64,000 bases of DNA from assembly GCF_019355555.1 (NCBI RefSeq), contig NZ_CP072141.1, positions 3,342,001 to 3,406,000 of the forward strand, written 5' to 3'. The position numbers and the translations under genes were made by a program. The notes under the pieces are model-generated. The model was not told the DNA's origin and made no database searches. It was given only the letters and a program-made list of their open reading frames with translations. Of this stretch, positions 28,126-34,583 are shown piece after piece. Numbering within the stretch: position 1 is the stretch's first letter; every line of letters begins with the position of its first letter. The stretch is from Rhizobium sp. L51/94 (GTDB lineage: Bacteria; Pseudomonadota; Alphaproteobacteria; Rhizobiales; Rhizobiaceae).

Positions 28126-28484
28126 TCGCCTTGAGCACGCCAGTTGCGCAAGCCTTGCAATTGATCGAGCAACTCGGGAAGCATGGTTGCGGCGGTGTAC
28201 CAGACGGTATCCAGATCCAGCTGGAAATACTGATGGGCAATGCGGTTACGCATATCCCGGATGTCGCGCCACGGGATGTCGCTATGCTGGGCAACAAAGT
28301 CGGGATGGCCATCCATGATCTTAACCACGCACTCGCCGATCGCCATGATATTCATCACCACCGCGTCCTGGGTTCTCTCGTCCAGCAGAAACGCATCGTG
28401 CCCTACGTCGGCGGCATATTTTGACGCCTTGGTTGCGGCTGACTGCATGCGATCCAGATAGGTGGCGAGCCTGTCATCGCTCAT
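28122..28484 (-). CDS. hepT: HepT-like HEPN ribonuclease toxin
   Basis: A 120-aa DUF86/HEPN protein, the toxin half of a HepT/MntA pair. The RNase motif R-x4-H is intact in [12 protein letters not shown], followed by the Tyr that MntA is known to AMP-modify in studied pairs (here in HQYF). The N-terminus [13 protein letters not shown] and the [12 protein letters not shown] helix are typical. It overlaps the stop of mntA1 upstream and the start of allA downstream by 4 bases each. The module therefore sits inside the purine operon between alc and allA. Confidence 0.88.
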   Translation of the reverse strand: MSDDRLATYLDRMQSAATKASKYAADVGHDAFLLDERTQDAVVMNIMAIGECVVKIMDGHPDFVAQHSDIPWRDIRDMRNRIAHQYFQLDLDTVWYTAATMLPELLDQLQGLRNWRAQGE

Positions 28485-28771
28485 ATGGCAACCGCCTCGG
28501 CGATGATGCGATCCCTGATCCTGGGCGGAAAATCGCCCGGCACCTTGACGTCGACACGTACACCGAGTGCAGCCTCCAGATCACCCTGCAGGCCGCCAAG
28601 CGTCAACAATGTCGTACCGGGCATCGCGTCGACAAGAATATCGAGATCGCTATCGGCCCTGTCCTCACCCCGCAGCACGGACCCGTAGACGCGCGGATTT
28701 GCCAGCCGACGATTGGATACGATTTCCCGTATCACTTGTCTGTTGTCTCGAAGGGCATCCGATGGCTTCAT
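28481..28771 (-). CDS. mntA: MntA-like minimal nucleotidyltransferase antitoxin
   Basis: A 96-aa minimal nucleotidyltransferase. The catalytic motif is complete: YGSVLRGEDRADSDLDILVD gives GSx10DxD. In characterised systems MntA silences HepT by adding AMP groups to its active-site Tyr. The start at 28771 (MKPSDALRDNRQ) is parallel to that of the second copy. It ends within hepT1 with a 4-base overlap. By hand alignment about 57 of 96 positions match the second mntA at 28973-29266. Confidence 0.87.
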   Translation of the reverse strand: MKPSDALRDNRQVIREIVSNRRLANPRVYGSVLRGEDRADSDLDILVDAMPGTTLLTLGGLQGDLEAALGVRVDVKVPGDFPPRIRDRIIAEAVAI

Positions 28772-28831
28772 GTCCAAGCTCCTGAAGCCATCATTATAGG
28801 CAACAATCCGGAGGAACGAAAGGCGCGGCAA

Positions 28832-28879
28832 TCAAGCCTTCGTCCCAAACAACCGCAGCCGCATGATACCGCCGTCCGG
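28832..28879 (-). repeat. Duplicated 3' end of alc
   Basis: These 48 bases repeat 29323-29370, the last codons and stop of alc, with one difference (47/48). The stop codon of alc is included. The fragment lies 61 bases upstream of mntA1, roughly the spacing seen between true alc and mntA2 (56 bases). It is the clearest scar of a tandem duplication or homologous insertion here. Confidence 0.85.
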
Positions 28880-28976
28880 ATTCAGCGATGACGTCGCCAT
28901 AGGGTGCAAACCGGTTGGCGTCTGATGCGGCCGCGCGCATCCGATCGAGCATCAGGGCGATGCGATCTTCGCTCAT
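28880..28976 (-). pseudogene. Truncated second hepT fused to an allA-like scrap
   Basis: From ATG 28976 the frame gives MSEDRIALMLDRMRAAASDAN, clearly the N-terminus of a HepT (compare [21 protein letters not shown] in hepT1). It then runs into FAPYGDVIAES, which resembles All[12 protein letters not shown]; the DNA at 28886-28910 matches allA at 22 of 25 bases. After that it enters the alc 3' copy out of frame and stops at 28794. The HEPN core with R-x4-H is lost, so no toxin can be made. The start overlaps mntA2 by 4 bases as in an intact pair. Confidence 0.75.
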
Positions 28977-29266
28977 ATCGGTTTTGCTTCGGCGAGAACC
29001 CGCATCCGGACATTTTCCCGAAAATCACCCGGCGTCAAAAGATGCACCGAAGTACCAAGCATCATTTGCTCGAGTGCGTCCTGAAGGCCTCCGAGAGATA
29101 GGAGAGTGCTGCCCGGAAGCGCATCCACCAGAATATCGAGGTCGCTGTCGGGACGATCCTCGCCGCGTGCTACCGAGCCGAAGACGCGCGGATTGGCCGC
29201 GTTGAAGCGCTCCGCAACGTCACGAATCGCCTGCCTGTTTCTATCCAGCACTTCCGATGGCTTCAT
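28973..29266 (-). CDS. Second MntA-like nucleotidyltransferase, orphaned
   Basis: A 97-aa minimal nucleotidyltransferase with intact GSVARGEDRPDSDLDILVD. It keeps the same opening (MKPSEVLDRNRQAIRD) and ending (AEAKPI) as mntA1 but is only about 59% identical, so the two copies are old or came from different strains. Its cognate HepT is truncated, which leaves an antitoxin without a toxin; it might still act on HepT1. It starts 56 bases after the alc stop and is likely read from the same transcript. Confidence 0.82.
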   Translation of the reverse strand: MKPSEVLDRNRQAIRDVAERFNAANPRVFGSVARGEDRPDSDLDILVDALPGSTLLSLGGLQDALEQMMLGTSVHLLTPGDFRENVRMRVLAEAKPI

Positions 29267-29322
29267 CGCCACAACACTCCTGACGATGCAACCATACCGC
29301 AGCGAGGCAGAAGAAAAAAAAC

Positions 29323-30345
29323 TCAAGCCTTCGTCCCAAACAACCGCAGCCGCATGATGCCGCCGTCCGGGTGCATCGCCAGCCTGACGTGGGTGACCGG
29401 GCCGATGTCGGCCAGTGCCTCGTTGCCGAACGGATGGATGTGATCCATCTGCAGCTTGGTGCGTGGCAGGAGCGGCTTCCACTGTTCGGAGGCGGCGATA
29501 TCGGCCTCCGTCAGGCTATCGCCGAGGTCGGGCAGATAGGCGCCAAGAATCTCGCAGGTATCGGGGAAATTGCCCTTGTAGAATGCCGTATCGACGATGG
29601 CGCGATGGATTCTTCCGGCATGGCCGAGGCGAATGATTGCCCAGTCATGGCCAGGCCCGCGACGACGCTTGGTTTCCCAGCCATCGCCCATATTGCGACC
29701 GCGGCCCGGGCCGAGCAGCTTGTCCGGATGGCCGTAATGGGCGTCGGACCAGGCCAGTGCCTTGGCACCGTGGAAGACGTAGGCAAGATCGACTTCCTCG
29801 GAAGCACCCACCTTCGACCAGTCGAAATAGGCCGTGCCATAGACCCGCAGCCGGGCAATGCCGCCATCCGGATAGATGTGCAGCCGCAGATGCGTCCAGA
29901 CCTTCTGCTTGTCGTCTATCTCGAAGAAATGGTGGGCGCTGGGGCCGAGCGGCGACTTTGCCAGCAGTTCCGTCCAGGCGGTCGTTGCATCCGGTTCGCC
30001 TGCCTCGACGAAGGCTGCCTCGATCGAGCAATGGGGCGGATAGTTGCCGGTGAAGTAGCCGGTATCGACGTCGAAACCGAAGATCTTGCCCGGCATGGCA
30101 AGGCGGATTATCGCCCAGTCATGGCCGGCAACGCGCTTGCGGCGGCTTTCCCAGCCATCCATCCACTTGCCGTTGTCGTCATAGGCCAGCGCATCCCAGT
30201 GGGGCGGCTCGTCCTGGAGCATGCGGCTGAGCGGCGCGAAGAATTCGTCGGAGACATCGATGCCCTTGGCACCGAGGCGGGCGGAGGCAAGGTTGATGGC
30301 ACCCTCGGTGAAGGATGGCATGTCGGGCAGGTCGATGTAGGTCAT
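29323..30345 (-). CDS. alc: Allantoicase
   Basis: Hydrolyses allantoate to ureidoglycolate and urea. The 340-aa protein consists of two similar jelly-roll halves, seen as repeated DGWESRRKRVAGHDWAI / DGWETKRRRGPGHDWAI segments and repeated YFTGNYPP / FYKGNFPD. The C-terminal GGIMRLRLFGTKA is the part duplicated at 28832-28879. ATG 30345 follows the uraD TGA directly, with GGAGACTTGA as ribosome site inside uraD. Confidence 0.95.
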   Translation of the reverse strand: MTYIDLPDMPSFTEGAINLASARLGAKGIDVSDEFFAPLSRMLQDEPPHWDALAYDDNGKWMDGWESRRKRVAGHDWAIIRLAMPGKIFGFDVDTGYFTGNYPPHCSIEAAFVEAGEPDATTAWTELLAKSPLGPSAHHFFEIDDKQKVWTHLRLHIYPDGGIARLRVYGTAYFDWSKVGASEEVDLAYVFHGAKALAWSDAHYGHPDKLLGPGRGRNMGDGWETKRRRGPGHDWAIIRLGHAGRIHRAIVDTAFYKGNFPDTCEILGAYLPDLGDSLTEADIAASEQWKPLLPRTKLQMDHIHPFGNEALADIGPVTHVRLAMHPDGGIMRLRLFGTKA

Positions 30346-30843
30346 TCAAGTCTCCGGAAGCATGGTTTTAAGGCGCAGCAGGGCAATCTTCTCCACCTGC
30401 ACGCAAGCGGTCGCGAACTCCGTGTCGCGGTCGTTGTTGATACGCATCTCGAACGCATCGAGTATGTCGTCCTTGGTCAGGCCTTTGACGGCGATGATGA
30501 AGGGAAAGCCGAATTTCGAAACGTAGGCTTTGTTCAGTTCGGAAAAGCGGGCGTGTTCCTCCGGGCTCAGCCTGTCGAGCCCCGCCCCCGCCTGTTCCTG
30601 CCGGCTCTCCATCGTCAGCTTGCCGGCAATGGCCAGCTTGCCCGCGAGATCGGGATGGGCGCGCAGCACCGTCAGACGTTCGGCATGGGTCGCGTCACGA
30701 AACACCGACACCATGGCGCCGTGGATGCCAACCGCCGTCAGCGGCTCCTTGATAATGCCGGCGTCGACGGCGCGCTCGGCGATGTAGGGCGAATGCTCGA
30801 AAACGCCGCCGAAGCGCGTCACGAAGTCGTAGCGCATGATCAT
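30346..30843 (-). CDS. uraD: OHCU decarboxylase
   Basis: Decarboxylates 2-oxo-4-hydroxy-4-carboxy-5-ureidoimidazoline stereospecifically to S-allantoin. The 165-aa helical protein has the FEHSPYIAERA opening, the catalytic His in LRAHPDLAGKLA, the SPEEHARFSELNKAY segment and GFPFIIAVKGL. TAG of puuE touches the first ATG; a second ATG two codons later is an equal candidate. It lies between puuE and alc without spacing. Confidence 0.95.
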   Translation of the reverse strand: MIMRYDFVTRFGGVFEHSPYIAERAVDAGIIKEPLTAVGIHGAMVSVFRDATHAERLTVLRAHPDLAGKLAIAGKLTMESRQEQAGAGLDRLSPEEHARFSELNKAYVSKFGFPFIIAVKGLTKDDILDAFEMRINNDRDTEFATACVQVEKIALLRLKTMLPET

Positions 30844-31767
30844 CTACAGCGTTCCCGGCTGGTGGTGCGCGTGCCAGTGGCGGGCGATCTCGATGCGCTG
30901 CGGGATCCAGACCTTCTCGTGGCCGAGGACATATTCGATGAAACGCTTCAGGGCGGCTGCGCGCGCCGGACGGCCGACGAGGCGACAGTGAAGCCCGACC
31001 GAGAGCATTTTTGCGCTGCCGGCCTTGCCCTCCTGATAGAGCGTGTCGAAGGCATCCTTCAGATAGGCAAAGAACTGGTCGCCCGAGTTGAAGCCCTGCG
31101 GGGTCGCAAAGCGCATGTCGTTGGTATCGAGCGTGTAGGGGATGATGAGGAAGGGCTTCTGGTCGATGCCCTTCACCCAGTAGGGCAGATCGTCGGCATA
31201 GCTGTCGGAGGAATAGAGAAAACCGCCCTCCTCCATGGCCAGCCGCAGCGTATTGTCGGACGGCTTGCCCTGGTACATCCCGTAGGGCCGCTCGCCGGTC
31301 AGTTCCGTATGCAACCGCACGGCCTCGACGATATGCTTGCGCTCGACCTCCTCCGGAAAATCCTTGTATTCGAGCCACCGGTAGCCGTGGCTGGCAATTT
31401 CCCAGCCCGCCTCCTTCATCGCTGCTACGGCCTCCGGGTTACGCGCCATGGCCATCGTCACGCCGTAAACGGTCGCCTGCACGTTGAGATCGGTAAACAT
31501 CCGCCACAGCCGCCAGAATCCGGCCCTCGAGCCGTATTCGTAGATCGATTCCATGTTCAGATTGCGCTGGTTGGGCCAGGCTGCCGCACCGACGATTTCC
31601 GAGAGAAGATTTTCCGAGGCCGGATCGCCGTCGAGAATGGAGCTTTCGCCGCCTTCCTCGTAGTTGATGACGAACTGCACCGCGATACGCGCGTCACCCG
31701 GCCATTTCGGATCGGGCGTTGTCCGGCCATAGCCGATCAGATCGCGCGGATAGATATCGGATACCAT
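30844..31767 (-). CDS. puuE: Allantoinase, polysaccharide-deacetylase type
   Basis: Hydrolyses allantoin to allantoate; this is the metal-independent PuuE class related to NodB deacetylases rather than the amidohydrolase AllB. The 307-aa protein has YPRDLIGYGRTTPDPKWPG at the start, FVINYEEGGE, WEIASHGYRW and RPYGMYQGKPSDNT. It is the first gene of the minus-strand purine operon, with GAGGTGG 5 bases before the ATG. No clear operator was found in the 95 bases upstream. Confidence 0.94.
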   Translation of the reverse strand: MVSDIYPRDLIGYGRTTPDPKWPGDARIAVQFVINYEEGGESSILDGDPASENLLSEIVGAAAWPNQRNLNMESIYEYGSRAGFWRLWRMFTDLNVQATVYGVTMAMARNPEAVAAMKEAGWEIASHGYRWLEYKDFPEEVERKHIVEAVRLHTELTGERPYGMYQGKPSDNTLRLAMEEGGFLYSSDSYADDLPYWVKGIDQKPFLIIPYTLDTNDMRFATPQGFNSGDQFFAYLKDAFDTLYQEGKAGSAKMLSVGLHCRLVGRPARAAALKRFIEYVLGHEKVWIPQRIEIARHWHAHHQPGTL

Positions 31768-31862
31768 CGAACCACCTCATGAAGTCAGGCAGACGGTAAG
31801 CATCGAAAGCGGAGTTGTCGAGACGGAAAGTGAGCGCCTGCAGCACGGCAGACGACGGTTCG

Positions 31863-32570
31863 TCAGGCGGATTTCCGCGCACTGACCTTGCCCATCGGAT
31901 GCAGCGAGTGGACGCGGAATGGACCGTCGTTGCTCTCTTCCATCATCAGGGCGATATTGGAGACGAGAATCGGTTCAGCCAGAACAGGCTCGAAGAGATC
32001 GCGCAGGACGCGTTCCATACGCGGCATGTCTGCTGAATGCACAGGTCCCGTCAGCGCCATCCTGAAACGGAATTCATCCATCACGTCGGCGCATCCCCAA
32101 CGATGGAGGTTGGCGAACTGCGTCGCCGACAGCAGGTCGGGATCGCAGCGATCGATTTCCGCCTCGGTCAGCGGCGCGCGGAAATGATCGAACTCCTGCG
32201 TCAGCGCCGAAGCGAGATAATTCAGCGCACTGAGCGGATAAGACGGCACGAGCCCAAAGGCATTGCCGAGCCGTGCGACTTCGAGGCGCGGGATTTGAAA
32301 TGGCTCGAATGTCCCTGAATAGCGCATGAGGTCGCGCAGCAATGCGGCTTCAGCCGTCGGCTCAGCCAGTCGGAACGGTGCTTTGAGCGCTGCATGGAAG
32401 CCATAGCGACGCGGCAGGGCGGTATGAAAGGCGACCTCGCGCAGGCCGAGACCGCCAATCTCCGGCTCCTCGACCCGTTCGCCCGTATAGACGTTCCGAC
32501 CAAGCCAGCTCGCAGCAACCATCGTCAGCGGATCGCGCGGAGGCGGTGTAAATCCAATGATATAGCGCAT
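31863..32570 (-). CDS. DUF1045 protein, degenerate 2H-phosphoesterase-like
   Basis: A 235-aa member of the DUF1045 family, named from phosphonate operons (TIGR03223). The fold resembles 2H phosphoesterases with two H-x-T motifs. Here the first reads GFHAALKAPF and the second FRFRMALTG, so, if the alignment is right, both threonines and the second histidine are replaced. GGAGGAGGG precedes the ATG at 32570. No phn genes are near. It lies 95 bases upstream of puuE on the same strand and could be cotranscribed with the purine operon. Confidence 0.8.
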   Translation of the reverse strand: MRYIIGFTPPPRDPLTMVAASWLGRNVYTGERVEEPEIGGLGLREVAFHTALPRRYGFHAALKAPFRLAEPTAEAALLRDLMRYSGTFEPFQIPRLEVARLGNAFGLVPSYPLSALNYLASALTQEFDHFRAPLTEAEIDRCDPDLLSATQFANLHRWGCADVMDEFRFRMALTGPVHSADMPRMERVLRDLFEPVLAEPILVSNIALMMEESNDGPFRVHSLHPMGKVSARKSA

Positions 32571-32668
32571 GATCCCTCCTCCGGGCCGCGGCCACACGGA
32601 TAGGTCCATGCGCAACGATGCAGATAAGCGATTTGCGTGACAGAATGACGAAGCGCGGCCGGCAAATT

Positions 32669-33853
32669 TCACGCAGTGCGCGAAGCCACGCGAATGTGAT
32701 TCACCAGGGTGAAGCTTTCGGGCATTTCAGATGCGAAAGCCGGAGCACCGGAGATCTCGCCGATAGCGATGGCAGCAAGCCGGTGTGCCAGTCCGAAGGT
32801 GATCTTGAAGCCGCCGGTCAGCGCGATCAATGAGGGGTGATCCGGATGCGGCCCTACCATTGGATCGCGGTCAATGGCTTTCGGGCGCAAGCCTGCCCAT
32901 CGCTCCACGAGTTCGGCCTGTGCCAGCAGCGGCACCATGGCTCGCACGGATGCCAGCAGCGTATCGAGCAGCGCATCGGTCGACAGGGGATCGTCGAACT
33001 GGTTTTCGCTGGTGCTGCCCACTGCCACATGACCGCCATCGTGCGGCACGATGTAAAGACCGTCGCGAAAGATCACTGGCAGGTTGGGGTCGACATCGAC
33101 CTTAAGAAGCGCGGCCTGTCCCTTGACAGCCTGCCCCAGCGGCTTTTGCAGATCCGTCGTCAATTGTCCCAGCAGCGGAAAGGCAGCATGTCCGGCCGAG
33201 AGGATACAATGTCCGAAGCCAATATCGCCTGCCGTGGTATGCGCCACGCCGCGGACAGGATCGAGGCTCTCGACTGCCACGCCCTGAAGGATGCGGACAT
33301 TCCGCGCGCCTTGCAGGAAGGCCGACAAAACCGCGATCAGCCCACGCGGCGCGACCCGCGCGGCCAGCGTGTCATGCACAAAGCCGCTTTCCCCCGACGC
33401 CGGATCGATCCAGCCTTCTCCGGGATCGTCGATGACATTCCAGTGGAATTGCCTGTCTCCCTCGCGCCAGTTGGCGTCGGCATCGCGCGAGTGGCCTTCG
33501 GCGATCTTGCGCAGGTGTGGCTTCGGCAAGGGGATGAAACGGCCGGAGCGACGATAACCTGCCGAAAGGCCGGTTTCGAGCTCGAGTTCGGCGATATCGC
33601 CTTCGAGCGCCACGAGCGAGGCCAGCTGGAATTGCTTCTTGTTGTCCCAGCGATCCGGCATGTAGGGCATCAATGCGCCGAGCACGCCGCCGCTGGCGCC
33701 GGACCCCAGAAGGCCGCTGTCGACCAACAGCGTCTCGATGCCCTGGCATTCCGCATGGACCGCAGCCCAGAGGCCCATGATGCCGCCGCCGACGATCAGC
33801 AGTGCGGTAGACGATTGACCGGCAGGCTTTGCCGGATTAACGGCTCTTGGCAT
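32669..33853 (-). CDS. FAD-dependent oxidoreductase, MnmC C-domain-like
   Basis: A 394-aa DAO-family flavoprotein. The Rossmann motif is at about 18-27 (LLIVGGGIMGLWAAVHA), followed by GASGGVLGALMPYMP and RSGRFIPLPKP; the late GGFKITFGLAHRLAA closes the FAD site. In E. coli one bifunctional MnmC carries an FAD domain that removes the carboxymethyl group of cmnm5s2U in tRNA. Because the adjacent divergent gene encodes the methyltransferase half, this is probably the other half, but that is inferred from context. Its start codon overlaps that of the methyltransferase gene. Confidence 0.8.
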   Translation of the reverse strand: MPRAVNPAKPAGQSSTALLIVGGGIMGLWAAVHAECQGIETLLVDSGLLGSGASGGVLGALMPYMPDRWDNKKQFQLASLVALEGDIAELELETGLSAGYRRSGRFIPLPKPHLRKIAEGHSRDADANWREGDRQFHWNVIDDPGEGWIDPASGESGFVHDTLAARVAPRGLIAVLSAFLQGARNVRILQGVAVESLDPVRGVAHTTAGDIGFGHCILSAGHAAFPLLGQLTTDLQKPLGQAVKGQAALLKVDVDPNLPVIFRDGLYIVPHDGGHVAVGSTSENQFDDPLSTDALLDTLLASVRAMVPLLAQAELVERWAGLRPKAIDRDPMVGPHPDHPSLIALTGGFKITFGLAHRLAAIAIGEISGAPAFASEMPESFTLVNHIRVASRTA

Positions 33854-34583
33854 GACAGATCCAGTTTCCGATGACGCGTCGCAGACGATGAGCCAGCCGC
33901 TCGAATGGCGCGACGGCGATATGCCTTATTCGTCTGCCTTTGGCGATCATTTTTATTGCCAGACCGATGGCCGCCTCGAATGCAGTCACGTCTTTCTCGA
34001 CGGCAACGGCCTGCCGGCGCGCTGGCACGGCCGGTCGGAATTCCGCATTGGCGAACTCGGCTTCGGCACCGCCCTCAATTTTTGCGAGACGTGGCGCCAA
34101 TGGAAGACCGAGCGTTCGGCCGGCGCGACGCTGCATTTCATGTCCTTCGAACTGTATCCGATGCGTGCACAGGAGATCGACCGGGCTTTGTCCCGCTGGC
34201 CGGAAATCGATGACGAACGAAAGGCGCTGGTCACCTGCTGGCCCGAGACGCCGGAAGGCATCGTCTCGCTGCAACTGGACGAACAGACGCGACTGAGTGT
34301 CGTTTGCGGCCCCGCGCTAGATGGAGTAGGTGCCGCGGAAACGGGTTTTGACGCGTGGTTCCTCGATGGCTTCGCGCCGTCCCGCAACGGCGACATGTGG
34401 TCGCCTGAACTGATGCAACTGGTCCACGACAAGACGTCGCAAGGCGGCACGTTCGCCACCTACGCCGCCGCTGGTTTCGTACGCCGCAATCTGCAGGCTG
34501 CTGGCTTCGCCGTCGAACGACGCAAGGGCTTTGCCGGAAAGCGCGAAATGCTCTGCGGTGTCAGGGGTCTATCAGACGCTTGA
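33852..34583 (+). CDS. mnmD: tRNA 5-methylaminomethyl-2-thiouridine methyltransferase
   Basis: A 243-aa SAM-dependent methyltransferase of the MnmC N-domain/MnmD family, adding the final methyl to make mnm5s2U at the wobble base. Landmarks are EFRIGELGFGTALNFCETW (SAM site), the DAWFLDGFAPSRNGDMWSPELM catalytic loop and TFATYAAAGFVRRNL. No strong ribosome site precedes ATG 33852; ATG 33888 is an alternative. The 3' end overlaps the convergent kinase gene by 12 bases. Confidence 0.88.
   Translation: MTDPVSDDASQTMSQPLEWRDGDMPYSSAFGDHFYCQTDGRLECSHVFLDGNGLPARWHGRSEFRIGELGFGTALNFCETWRQWKTERSAGATLHFMSFELYPMRAQEIDRALSRWPEIDDERKALVTCWPETPEGIVSLQLDEQTRLSVVCGPALDGVGAAETGFDAWFLDGFAPSRNGDMWSPELMQLVHDKTSQGGTFATYAAAGFVRRNLQAAGFAVERRKGFAGKREMLCGVRGLSDA

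Noticed and set aside
29371..31782. Stop-free 803-codon frame on the plus strand opposite alc, uraD and puuE
   Set aside because: It mirrors the codon pattern of three certain genes on the minus strand, has no family features, and such antisense frames are common at this GC content.
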